A program made the position numbers and the translations under genes. From an uncultured Methylocystaceae bacterium (GTDB lineage: Bacteria; Pseudomonadota; Alphaproteobacteria; Rhizobiales; Beijerinckiaceae): DNA of 33,866 nt. The notes beneath the pieces were generated by a model. It ran no database searches. It was not told the DNA's origin and saw only the letters and a list, made by a program, of their open reading frames with translations. Positions 20,034 to 28,258 of the stretch are shown piece after piece. Location of the stretch: assembly GCA_945956975.1 (NCBI GenBank), contig CAMFKC010000002.1, positions 1 to 33,866 on the forward strand, read 5' to 3'. Numbering within the stretch: position 1 is the stretch's first letter; every line of letters begins with the position of its first letter.

Positions 20034-21530
20034 TCACCGCATCGTCGGCATCACGAAATCGGCGCCGGAGCGGACGCCGGTCGGCCAGCGCGTCGTGATG
20101 GTCTTGAGCTTGGTGTAGAACCGCACGCCTTCCGGGCCGTGCATGTGATGATCGCCAAACAGCGAATCCTTCCAGCCGCCGAAGGAATGGAACGCCATCG
20201 GAACCGGGATCGGCACGTTGATGCCGACCATGCCGACCTGGATCTGGTGCGCGAATTCGCGGGCGGCGTCACCGTCGCGGGTGAAGATCGCCGTGCCGTT
20301 GCCGAACTGGTGCTCGTTGATCATCCGGGCCGCCGTGTCGTAGTCCGGCACGCGCGCCACAGCGAGAACCGGACCGAAGATCTCTTCCTTATAGATCTTC
20401 ATGTCACTGGTGACGTTGTCGAAGAGCGTACCGCCGAGGAAGTAGCCGTTCTCGTAGCCCTGCATGGCGAAGCCACGGCCATCGACCACGAGTGTCGCGC
20501 CTTCGGCAACGCCGGTATCGATGTAGCCACGAACCTTGTCGAGATGCTGCTTAGTGACCAACGGCCCCATCTCGGCATCGGGATCCGTGCCGGGACCGAT
20601 CTTCAGGGAGCGGACCCGCGGCTCGAGCTTCGCCATCAGGGCTTCCGCCGTTTGCTCGCCGACCGGAACAGCAACGGAGATCGCCATGCAGCGTTCGCCG
20701 GCCGCGCCATAGGCGGCGCCCATCAGCGCGTCAACCGCTTGGTTCATGTCGGCATCGGGCATGATGATCATGTGGTTTTTGGCCCCGCCGAGCGCCTGGC
20801 AGCGCTTCTTGTTACGCGAGGCGGTCTCGTAGATGTACTGGGCGATCGGCGTCGAGCCGACGAAGCTTACGGCCGAGATGTCGGGATCGGTCAGGATTGC
20901 ATCGACCGCTTCCTTGTCACCCTGGAGCACGGTGAAGACACCATCCGGAAGGCCGGCTTCCTTCAGCCATGCGGCAAGCAGAAGCGACGCGGAGGGGTCG
21001 CGTTCCGAGGGCTTCAGGATGAAGCAGTTGCCGCAGGCGAGCGCGACCGGGAACATCCACATCGGCACCATGACCGGAAAGTTGAACGGCGTGATGCCGG
21101 CGACGATACCGAGCGGCTGGCGCAGCGAATGGCTGTCTACGCGCGTGCCGACATTCTCCGTGACCTCACCCTTCAGGAGCTGCGGCGCGGAGGTTGCGAA
21201 CTCGACGACTTCCATGCCGCGCTGGATTTCGCCCTTGGCGTCGGAGAGAACCTTGCCGTGCTCGGCCGTGATGACGGCGGCGAGATCGTCGATGCGCTCC
21301 TCGAGGATATGCAGGAACTTGTTCAGGATGCGAGCGCGGCGCAGCGGCGTGGTGGCGCCCCACTTCGGCGCGACGGCCTTTGCGGTGGCAACGGCGGCGC
21401 GGACTTCGTCGGTGGATGCAAGCGCGACTTCAGCCGCGACTTCGCCGGTTGCCGGATTATAGACGGGAGCCTTGCGCCTGCTGCCGGCGACGAGCTTGCC
21501 GCCGATGAAATGGGAAATTTCCTTTGTCAT
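20034..21530 (-). CDS. iolA: Methylmalonate/malonate-semialdehyde dehydrogenase (acylating)
   Basis: The protein has 498 residues; ATG 21530 has a perfect AGGAGG seven bases upstream. It is an aldehyde dehydrogenase of the MmsA/IolA class over its full length: N-terminal FIGGKLVAGSRR, the cofactor-region GIVAGITPFNFPVMVP, FILKPSERDP, SFVGSTPIAQYIYE, LGGAKNHMIIMPDAD, and the catalytic cysteine near 281 in AAGERCMAIS. It converts malonate semialdehyde (and methylmalonate semialdehyde from valine) to acetyl-CoA (propionyl-CoA) with NAD and CoA, the last step of inositol breakdown. It is the last gene of the cluster, 46 bases after iolB. The family name mmsA would also apply; context favours iolA. 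Confidence 0.93.
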   Translation of the reverse strand: MTKEISHFIGGKLVAGSRRKAPVYNPATGEVAAEVALASTDEVRAAVATAKAVAPKWGATTPLRRARILNKFLHILEERIDDLAAVITAEHGKVLSDAKGEIQRGMEVVEFATSAPQLLKGEVTENVGTRVDSHSLRQPLGIVAGITPFNFPVMVPMWMFPVALACGNCFILKPSERDPSASLLLAAWLKEAGLPDGVFTVLQGDKEAVDAILTDPDISAVSFVGSTPIAQYIYETASRNKKRCQALGGAKNHMIIMPDADMNQAVDALMGAAYGAAGERCMAISVAVPVGEQTAEALMAKLEPRVRSLKIGPGTDPDAEMGPLVTKQHLDKVRGYIDTGVAEGATLVVDGRGFAMQGYENGYFLGGTLFDNVTSDMKIYKEEIFGPVLAVARVPDYDTAARMINEHQFGNGTAIFTRDGDAAREFAHQIQVGMVGINVPIPVPMAFHSFGGWKDSLFGDHHMHGPEGVRFYTKLKTITTRWPTGVRSGADFVMPTMR

Positions 21531-21576
21531 ACGGTCCTCCTGTTGAAGCTTGTAGTGCCGACCGTCAGGCGGCCGA

Positions 21577-22383
21577 TTACGCGTCCCGTTCCATGATCCA
21601 CCTCACCGCAGGGTCCGGGATGAAGCGCCACTTGCGCAGCGGCCCGGCCATGACGTTGAGGTAGTACATCTCGAAACCGTAGGGAGCGCCGCAGGGATGA
21701 TGCCCGCGGGGTACGAGAACGACATCGCCGTCCTTCACCGCCATGGTCTCGTCCAGTAGCCCGTCGTCAGTGTAGACCCGCTGGATACCGAAGCCGTCGG
21801 CGGGGTTCAGGCGGTGGTAGTAGGTCTCTTCGAGATAGGTGATGCGTGGAAAGTCGTCCTCGTCGTGGCGATGGGAGGGGAAGCTCGACCAATGGCCGGC
21901 GGGCGTGAACACCTCGGTGACGAGGAGCGAGTCACAGTAATCCTCGTTTTCCATCGCGATATTGTTGATGTAACGGGTGTTCGTGCCTTTGCCCCGCTCC
22001 GTCAGCGAGATGCCTTCCGGCCCGATACGGCGGGCCTTGTGGCCGCCCTTTCCCGGAGCGGCGCAGACGGCGATGATGCAGTCGGTCGTCGCGGCCGCTT
22101 CCCAGCTCTCGCCGTTCGGCACATAGAGGCAGTGCGGCGGTGTCCTCTCGAAGACGTTCATGCGGTCGCCAAGCACGCCCCAGTCCGTGCCGGCAGCAGT
22201 GAAGGCCGCCTTTCCTTCGACCATGACGAGGATGACCTCGTTCGTTCCGGTCGCCTCTTCGACGCGCTCGCCTTCACGCAGCCTATAAAGCGAAAAGCCG
22301 ACATAGCGCCAGCCGGCGGACTGAGCGGTGATCTCATGCACCTTGCCGTGGGCGCCAAATGGTTTGCAAAGAAGCTCTAGCAT
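21577..22383 (-). CDS. iolB: 5-deoxy-glucuronate isomerase
   Basis: The protein has 268 residues. ATG 22383 gives MLELLCKPFGAHGKVHEIT, like other IolB starts, and has GAGAG upstream; the longer frame to 22449 lacks a ribosome site. It is a bicupin: first cupin TGTNEVILVMVEGKAAFTAAG and VFERTPPHCLYVPNG, second cupin SSFPSHRHDEDD, ETYYHRLNPADGFGIQRVYTDDG and GDVVLVPRGHHPCGAPYG. The His/Glu residues of the second cupin are the likely metal ligands. It converts 5-deoxy-glucuronate to 5-dehydro-2-deoxy-gluconate. It lies between iolC and iolA in a single transcription direction. Confidence 0.94.
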   Translation of the reverse strand: MLELLCKPFGAHGKVHEITAQSAGWRYVGFSLYRLREGERVEEATGTNEVILVMVEGKAAFTAAGTDWGVLGDRMNVFERTPPHCLYVPNGESWEAAATTDCIIAVCAAPGKGGHKARRIGPEGISLTERGKGTNTRYINNIAMENEDYCDSLLVTEVFTPAGHWSSFPSHRHDEDDFPRITYLEETYYHRLNPADGFGIQRVYTDDGLLDETMAVKDGDVVLVPRGHHPCGAPYGFEMYYLNVMAGPLRKWRFIPDPAVRWIMERDA

Positions 22384-22445
22384 AGCGTACTCTCTGAACA
22401 TTCGCTCCGCACGCAGGCCGCTTTCAGAACGCGGCATGCACCAAT

Positions 22446-24377
22446 TCAACTGGAGCGCCGGGCATCACTCCCGTTTTCCTTTGCGGTCCCACGGGCCGCA
22501 TCCCAAACTTCGCAAAGCTGGGCATAGCGCCGTGCCATATCCGAGACGGCAGCGGCATCGCTGATTTCGCCTTTAAGCCATGTCCGCGCCACGTCGCCAA
22601 AAATGGTGCGGCCGACGGCGAAGCCTTTGACAAGGTCATAGGAGGCGGCAACGGCAAAGGACTCTGCCAACTCCGTTTCTGGCGCATCGAGACCCAGCAC
22701 AACGATGCCGCGGGTGCGGGAATCGTAGGCTTCAATCGCCGCAATTGTGTTCTGCCAGGCCGCCGCCGTCGTCATGGGCTCGAGCTTCCACCAGTCCGGA
22801 TAGACCTCGATATCGTAGAACTGCCTGATCAGCTGGGCCGTTGTCGTATCTCCCACAGGGCCAACCTTCGAGGGAATGACCTCCAGGAGGAACTCAAGGC
22901 CGTTGCGTCGCGCGGCCTGGTAGAGGCGCTTGACCGTCTCTTCCTGCTTTGCACGCATCACCGCATCGTCGTTCGGATGGCAGAAGCACAGGACCTTGAC
23001 GACGTTGTCGCGCGCCCACTCTTCCAGTCCGCCGCAGTCGAGGCCAAGCTCCGGTTCCAGCATCAGCGGGCGCGAGCCTGGCCATTCGCAGGGCCGCCCG
23101 ACCCAGAGGCCGGTTCCGGCCGCCGCATGCAACGCCTTGCGGCCGATGCGGTTGTCGCACAGGATGCCGTAGCCCGGCCGGCCATCCTGGACCTGCAAGG
23201 CCGCATCCAGGCAGAGCCTCTTGAAGGCGCCGCCTTTCTCCAGCGTGTAGCCGTCCATCTGCTCGAGCTGCATGCGGTGATCGAAGGCGAAGACGCGCAT
23301 GGTCGACCAGTCTCCCTTGCGGTTGGTCGACCAATGTAGCTGCTCCAGTTCCGCGTCGTTACGCAGATCAGGACGCAACACACCGCGTTCGAGAAAGAAA
23401 CGTAGTTCCTCAAGGCTCGGATAGGACGGCGTGCAGCCGTGGCGGCTGACGGCGAAGGCGCCGCAGGCATTGGCGTATTCCAGCGTCTTCGGCCAGGGCT
23501 CGTCATCGAGCCAGCCCTTGAGCAGGCCCGAGAAGAAGCCGTCGCCCGCGCCGAGAACGTTGAACACCTCGATCGGGAAGCCGGGGCCGGATTGCCCCTC
23601 GTCGAGGCAATCCGGGATATCGCCCTCGAAGGCGACCGCCCCTTTCGCGCCGCGCTTGCAGACGAGCGTCGCATCCGAGACCTTGCGCACGGCCCTCAGC
23701 GCTGCGATCGTATCCGTCGAGCCGCCGGCGATATGGAACTCCTCCTCCGTGCCGACGACCAGGTCGAAGAGATGCAGTGTCGATTGCAGCCTGGCCGTCA
23801 CCGCGTCGCTTTCGACGAAGCGGCTCTCGCCATCGCCATGGCCGGCGACGCCCCAAAGGTTCGGGCGATAATCGATGTCGAGCGCGGTCTTCGCTCCGTG
23901 CCTGCGCGCAAGGTTCAGCGCTTTCAGGACCGTCGCCGCCGTGCGGGAGTTCGAAAGATGCGTGCCCGTCGCCAGCACGGAACGCGCCTCGGCGATGAAG
24001 GCTTCGTCGATGTCGTCCTCGCAAAGCGCCATGTCGGCGCAGTTCTCGCGATAGAAGATGAGGGGAAACTGTTCTTCGTCGCGAATGCCGAGCAGCACGA
24101 GGGCGGTCAGGCGCTCCGGGTCGGTCTTCACGCCGCGGATATCGACACCTTCACGGACCAATTGTTCGCGGATGAATCGGCCCATATGCTCGTCGCCGAC
24201 GCCGGTGATGACGGCGCTTTTCAAACCGAGGCGCGCCGTGCCGCAGGCGATGTTGGTCGGGCTGCCGCCGATATATTTGCGGAACGAGCCCATGTCTTCA
24301 AGACGCCCGCCGACCTGCGCGCCGTATAGGTCAACGCTGGAACGGCCAATCGTTATGAGATCGAGAGTTTTCTCCAT
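22446..24377 (-). CDS. iolC: Bifunctional 5-dehydro-2-deoxygluconokinase / DUF2090 aldolase (IolC fusion)
   Basis: The protein has 643 residues. ATG 24377 has GGAGTGGGA upstream; eight further in-frame codons exist but are not needed. Residues 1-330 are a PfkB kinase: DLITIGRSSVDLYG, YIGGSPTNIACGTARLG, and the NVLGAGDGFFSGLLKGW motif near 277 with the catalytic Asp. Residues ~340-640 are a DUF2090 domain (FAFDHRMQLEQMDG, GYGILCDNRIGRKAL, FLLEVIPSK, KGFAVGRTIFGDVA), which takes the place of IolJ aldolase in many proteobacteria. The fusion phosphorylates 5-dehydro-2-deoxygluconate and splits the product to malonate semialdehyde and a triose phosphate. Separate iolJ was not seen, consistent with the fusion. 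Confidence 0.93.
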   Translation of the reverse strand: MEKTLDLITIGRSSVDLYGAQVGGRLEDMGSFRKYIGGSPTNIACGTARLGLKSAVITGVGDEHMGRFIREQLVREGVDIRGVKTDPERLTALVLLGIRDEEQFPLIFYRENCADMALCEDDIDEAFIAEARSVLATGTHLSNSRTAATVLKALNLARRHGAKTALDIDYRPNLWGVAGHGDGESRFVESDAVTARLQSTLHLFDLVVGTEEEFHIAGGSTDTIAALRAVRKVSDATLVCKRGAKGAVAFEGDIPDCLDEGQSGPGFPIEVFNVLGAGDGFFSGLLKGWLDDEPWPKTLEYANACGAFAVSRHGCTPSYPSLEELRFFLERGVLRPDLRNDAELEQLHWSTNRKGDWSTMRVFAFDHRMQLEQMDGYTLEKGGAFKRLCLDAALQVQDGRPGYGILCDNRIGRKALHAAAGTGLWVGRPCEWPGSRPLMLEPELGLDCGGLEEWARDNVVKVLCFCHPNDDAVMRAKQEETVKRLYQAARRNGLEFLLEVIPSKVGPVGDTTTAQLIRQFYDIEVYPDWWKLEPMTTAAAWQNTIAAIEAYDSRTRGIVVLGLDAPETELAESFAVAASYDLVKGFAVGRTIFGDVARTWLKGEISDAAAVSDMARRYAQLCEVWDAARGTAKENGSDARRSS

Positions 24378-24451
24378 GCGTCCCACTCCACACAAGCTCA
24401 TCGGGTCCTACGCCTTCCGATGCCGCATGCCGGCAGGGCGCAGGTTGGACA

Positions 24452-24480
24452 GATATGCGGCGCTCGAGGTGCCGCATATC
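24452..24480 (-). terminator. Intercistronic hairpin between iatP and iolC
   Basis: GATATGCGGC (24452-24461), 9-base loop, GCCGCATATC (24471-24480): a perfect 10-bp stem in the 122-bp gap, 19 bases after the iatP stop. With no clear U-tract it may act as an attenuator or mRNA-stability element separating transporter and enzyme genes. Confidence 0.5.
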
Positions 24481-24499
24481 GAGGTCGGTATCGGCTCGA

Positions 24500-25525
24500 T
24501 CAGGTCTTGCGTTTCTTCTGTCGGTACACGTCGGTGACGACGGCCGCCACGATGATCGCGCCCTTGATGATCTCTTGATAATAGGCGTCCACCCGAAGGA
24601 AGGTGAAACCGGACGTCATGACGCCGAGGATGACGGTGCCGATGACCGTGCCGGTGATGCGGCCGACGCCGCCGGCAAGCGAGGTGCCGCCGATGACGGC
24701 CGCCGCGATCGCATCGAGTTCGTACATCACGCCCATGCCAGCCTGCGCCGTTTGCGCACGAGCGGCGGTCACGAGACCGGCAAGCCCGGCGAGCGCTCCG
24801 GCGATTGCGTAGACCTTCACCAGATGCGCCTCGACATTGATGCCCGAGACACGGGCCGCCTGGACGTTCGCGCCGATGGCGTAAGTGAACTTGCCGTAGC
24901 GGGTGTATCGCAGCGCGATGTGAAAGATGACAGCGACGGCGAGGAAGATCACGACGGGCCAGATGCCAGAGCCGATGAAGGTGAACTGGTCGGTCAGACC
25001 CGAGACGGGTTGGCCTTTCGTGTACCACTTGGAGACGCCGCGCGCCGAGACCATCATGCCGAGCGTGGCGATAAAGGGCGGGATGCGCGTATAGGCGATC
25101 AACGCACCATTGATCAGGCCGGCAACAAGGCCGATGAGCAGGCCGATAGCGATGGGAACGATGGCTGGTAGGTCTGCCAGAGCAGGATACATGACCCGGC
25201 TCCAGGTGGAGGATTGGGCGAAACCAGCAGCGATCATCGCCGTCATGCCGACGACCGAGCCGGACGACAGGTCGATGCCTCCGGTGATGATGACTTGGGT
25301 CACGCCGATCGCGATGATGCCGATGACCGAGACCTGAAGGATCATGATCGTCAGGCGCTGCGGATTCATCAGGAAGCTCTGTCCCACGAAAAGCCAGCCT
25401 AGCACTTCGAAGACCAGCGCGATGCCGATGAGAACGAGGAAGATGTTGAGTTCCGGTGGCAGCTTGCGGCGGCCATGTGCGGTTCCATGCCCAGCGGCAT
25501 CGTTCGCCGTCACATTCGTGTTCAT
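24500..25525 (-). CDS. iatP: Inositol ABC transporter permease
   Basis: The protein has 341 residues; ATG 25525 has GGGGAGAAGG upstream. It is a RbsC/BPD_transp_2-type permease with about nine to ten membrane helices, beginning after a polar ~25-residue N-terminus (LNIFLVLIGIALVFEVLGWLF). Family landmarks include ITGGIDLSSGSVVGM, RIPPFIATLGMM, YAIGANVQAARVSGINV (the cytoplasmic loop that meets the ATPase) and IGGTSLAGGVGRITGT. It lies 28 bases after iatA and forms the inner-membrane channel of the IatP-IatA-IbpA importer. Substrate assignment to inositol rests on the flanking iol genes and the similarity of all three components to the alphaproteobacterial system. Confidence 0.9.
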   Translation of the reverse strand: MNTNVTANDAAGHGTAHGRRKLPPELNIFLVLIGIALVFEVLGWLFVGQSFLMNPQRLTIMILQVSVIGIIAIGVTQVIITGGIDLSSGSVVGMTAMIAAGFAQSSTWSRVMYPALADLPAIVPIAIGLLIGLVAGLINGALIAYTRIPPFIATLGMMVSARGVSKWYTKGQPVSGLTDQFTFIGSGIWPVVIFLAVAVIFHIALRYTRYGKFTYAIGANVQAARVSGINVEAHLVKVYAIAGALAGLAGLVTAARAQTAQAGMGVMYELDAIAAAVIGGTSLAGGVGRITGTVIGTVILGVMTSGFTFLRVDAYYQEIIKGAIIVAAVVTDVYRQKKRKT

Positions 25526-25553
25526 TTGCCTTCTCCCCTTGAATTGTTGCGGC

Positions 25554-27092
25554 CTATCGTGCGGCCAGTTCCATCACCTTGACTTGGGTCGCCTCGGCGC
25601 GGTCGAGGATACCGGTGACGCGGCCCTCGTGCATGACCATGACGCGGTCGCTCATGCCGAGAACTTCCGGCAGTTCCGACGAGATCATGATGACGGCGAC
25701 GCCGTCCTTGGCGAGTTCGGTGACGAAGCGGTGGATTTCCGCCTTTGCGCCGACGTCGATGCCGCGGGTCGGCTCGTCGAGGATGAGGATGCGCGGATTC
25801 GTGAGGAGCCAGCGGCCGATCAGCACCTTCTGCTGGTTGCCGCCCGAAAGGTTCTCGATCCGCTCGGAGAGGTTCGGCGTCTTGACGCGGAGCTTCCGGC
25901 TCATCTCCTCGCAGACCTTCGTCAGCGCACCCTCCTGGACGAAGCCGTTCTTAACGAACTTGTCCTGCAGCACGGCGATCTGCATGTTTTCCAGGATGTC
26001 GAGAATCAGCAGGCAACCGGTGTCCTTGCGGTCCTCCGTGAGGAATGCCATGCGATGGCGGATCGCCGTGTTGGGGCTGTCGATCGTCACGTCCTTGCCG
26101 TTGATCGCGATTGTGCCGGAGGTCGCCGGCGTCACGCCGAAGATCGTCTCGGCGACATTCGAGCGACCGGAGCCGACGAGGCCGGCAAGGCCGAGGATCT
26201 CACCGGCGCGCACATCGAAGGAAACGTCGTGGAAGACGCCTTTCAGCGTGAGGTTCTTGACCGAAAGTACGACCTCACCGATTGGAACGTCTTCCTTCGG
26301 GAACATCTGGGTGATCTCGCGGCCGACCATCATGCGGATGATGTCGTCGCGCGTCACGTCGGACGAGGCATGGGTGCCGATATACTTGCCGTCGCGGAAA
26401 ACCGAGAACTCGTCGGCGATCTCGAACAGTTCGTTCATCTTGTGGGTGATGTAGACGATGCCGATGCCGTGGCTTCGCAAGTCCCGAATGATTTCGAAGA
26501 GGTGCTCTACCTCGCGGTCAGTGAGTGCAGAGGTCGGCTCGTCCATGATGAGCACGTCGCTCTCATAGGACACGGCCTTGGCAATCTCGACCATCTGGCG
26601 GTTTGCCACGGAAAGTTCACGAACCTGGATGTCCGGGTCGATATGGATCTTCAAGCGCTTGAAGAGTTCGGCCGTTTTGCGATGCATCTCGCCGTGATCC
26701 ACGAAGCCGAAGCGGTTCTTCGGCTCGCGTCGGATCCAGATGTTTTCCGAAACCGTCATGAACGGCATCAGGTTGAGTTCCTGATGGATCATGGCGATGC
26801 CGTTCTCCAGCGCGTCGAGCGGCGATTTTAGCTGGATTTCGTGCCCACGCAGCCGGATTTCACCGTGATCGGGCGTGTAAATACCTGCGAGGATCTTCAT
26901 CAGTGTGGACTTGCCCGCGCCGTTCTCGCCCATAAGGGCATGCACGGTGCCGCGCTTCAGCTTGAACTGAACATCGTCAAGCGCTACCACCCCCGGAAAT
27001 TCCTTGCGGACCCCCTCTGCCTGCAAGAGATACTCCGAACTCGGTACGGCTCCGCTTGCACGGACTGCCGCCATTGTACCCGGACTTATCAT
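25554..27092 (-). CDS. iatA: Inositol ABC transporter ATP-binding protein
   Basis: The protein has 512 residues from ATG 27092, with GGAGGAGAAA upstream; the frame runs on to 27311 through the ibpA 3' end without family similarity. It has two ABC domains as in RbsA/MglA-type importers. The first has Walker A GENGAGKST, signature LSVANRQMVEIAKA and Walker B LIMDEPTSALT. The second has a degenerate Walker A (GLVGSGRSN), signature LSGGNQQKV and LILDEPTRGID. The second site is probably inactive, the norm for this subfamily. It powers sugar or inositol import through IatP. It stands between ibpA and iatP, same strand. Confidence 0.92.
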   Translation of the reverse strand: MISPGTMAAVRASGAVPSSEYLLQAEGVRKEFPGVVALDDVQFKLKRGTVHALMGENGAGKSTLMKILAGIYTPDHGEIRLRGHEIQLKSPLDALENGIAMIHQELNLMPFMTVSENIWIRREPKNRFGFVDHGEMHRKTAELFKRLKIHIDPDIQVRELSVANRQMVEIAKAVSYESDVLIMDEPTSALTDREVEHLFEIIRDLRSHGIGIVYITHKMNELFEIADEFSVFRDGKYIGTHASSDVTRDDIIRMMVGREITQMFPKEDVPIGEVVLSVKNLTLKGVFHDVSFDVRAGEILGLAGLVGSGRSNVAETIFGVTPATSGTIAINGKDVTIDSPNTAIRHRMAFLTEDRKDTGCLLILDILENMQIAVLQDKFVKNGFVQEGALTKVCEEMSRKLRVKTPNLSERIENLSGGNQQKVLIGRWLLTNPRILILDEPTRGIDVGAKAEIHRFVTELAKDGVAVIMISSELPEVLGMSDRVMVMHEGRVTGILDRAEATQVKVMELAAR

Positions 27093-27156
27093 CACTTTCT
27101 CCTCCCATCCTGCTGCTGAAACGAGAGCGCCGCGAACGGCGCTCCCGAGGATCGGA

Positions 27157-28089
27157 TTAGTTCTTCTTCGCGTAGTCGGCGACGTTTTCCGGCGTGACCA
27201 GCTCGAAGGGGATGTAGGTCTTCTTCTCGATCTGCTCACCCTTGGCGAGCTTGAGCGCCGCGTCGACGGCGCCCTTGCCTTGGCTGGCGGCATTCTGGAA
27301 GACGGTGACATCGAGGTCGCCGGCCTGCATGGCGGTCAATGCGTCCTGCGTCGCATCGACGCCGGAGACGACAACCTTGTCCATCGGCTTGCCCGCCGCC
27401 TTCAGCGCCTGGATGGCGCCCAGCGCCATCTCGTCGTTGTTCGAGATCACCGCATCGAAGTCGAGGCCGGCCGAAAGCCAGTTCGAGACGAGGTCGAGAG
27501 CGGGCGTGCGCATCCAGTTGGCGGTTTGCTCGTCGAGCACCTTGATCTCCGCGCATTCGGGCCTTGCCAGTACTTCATGCGTGGCTTTCGTACGACCTCG
27601 CTGGCCGGTCGTGCCGAGCTGCCCCTGAAGAATGACGACATTGCCCTTGCCGCCGAGCAGCTTGCAGACCGTTTCAGTCTCCAAGGTGCCGGCCTGTTCC
27701 TCGTTCGAGCCGACGAAGGCCTGCTTTTCCGGCAGGTCGTCGACATTGCCGGGTGCGTTGTTGACGAAGATCAGCGGAACGCCGGCGGCAGCAGCCGTCT
27801 TCGAGATGGCGACCCCCGCATCCGCATCGACCAGCATGATGATGATGGCGTCGACGCCGGACGCGATGAAGTTCTCCACCTGGCTCTGCTGCTTGGCGAT
27901 GTCGCCCTGGCCATCTTCCATCTGGATTTCAACGCCATCCAGCGTCTTGCTGTAATCTTCCATGCCATGACGCAGAACCGTCAGGAAGTTGTCGTCGAAG
28001 AGCGACATCGCAACGCCGATTTTTTCGGCATGAGCCGAGCCGGACATCAGCGCGAGAGCCGCGACGGCACCCATAAGATATTTCTTCAT
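27157..28089 (-). CDS. ibpA: Inositol-binding periplasmic protein
   Basis: The protein has 310 residues; ATG 28089 has AGGAGGAAA upstream. A signal peptide is plain: MKKYLMGAVAALALMSGSAHA, with cleavage after AHA. The mature part is a Peripla_BP_4-type fold like ribose-binding protein: KIGVAMSLFDDNFL, FIASGVDAIIIMLVDADAG, VPLIFVNNAPGN, GKGNVVILQGQLGTTGQRGRT, FDAVISNNDEMALGAI, and VVSGVDATQDALTAMQAGDLDVTVFQNAASQG. It captures the substrate in the periplasm and hands it to IatP. It is the first gene of the transporter unit, with a hairpin-rich leader before it, so an own promoter is likely. Confidence 0.92.
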   Translation of the reverse strand: MKKYLMGAVAALALMSGSAHAEKIGVAMSLFDDNFLTVLRHGMEDYSKTLDGVEIQMEDGQGDIAKQQSQVENFIASGVDAIIIMLVDADAGVAISKTAAAAGVPLIFVNNAPGNVDDLPEKQAFVGSNEEQAGTLETETVCKLLGGKGNVVILQGQLGTTGQRGRTKATHEVLARPECAEIKVLDEQTANWMRTPALDLVSNWLSAGLDFDAVISNNDEMALGAIQALKAAGKPMDKVVVSGVDATQDALTAMQAGDLDVTVFQNAASQGKGAVDAALKLAKGEQIEKKTYIPFELVTPENVADYAKKN

Positions 28090-28156
28090 TGCATTTCCTC
28101 CTCTTGGATAGGTCGACCCCTTGTCGCCCTTGTTAAAGATCAAAGCTTCGCCAGTG

Positions 28157-28237
28157 CCGGGAGACGCTGTCTCCCGGATCAAACGGCCTTTCGGCCCGAT
28201 CCATCTCTCGTGTTCCATGGCACTCCCAGGGAGTGCC
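28157..28237 (-). promoter_or_regulatory. Hairpin-rich leader/terminator region upstream of ibpA
   Basis: Three stems: GGCACTCC/GGAGTGCC (28219-28237); GGATC...GATCC enclosing GGCC-TTTC-GGCC (28176-28202); and CCGGGAGA-CGCTG-TCTCCCGG (28157-28177). The last two share two bases, so they could be alternative structures. The region must hold the end of the upstream unit and probably the ibpA promoter. No clear -35/-10 pair was picked. Confidence 0.45.
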
Positions 28238-28258
28238 GAATGTCAGCCGTGCGCTACC

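Noticed and set aside
19851..21596. 581-residue plus-strand open frame opposite iolA
   Set aside because: Shadow of a full-length aldehyde dehydrogenase; Asp/His/Arg-rich antisense composition.
27093..27311. 73-residue N-terminal extension of IatA
   Set aside because: Overlaps the 3' part of ibpA in another frame and has no similarity to ABC proteins; ATG 27092 has the ribosome site.
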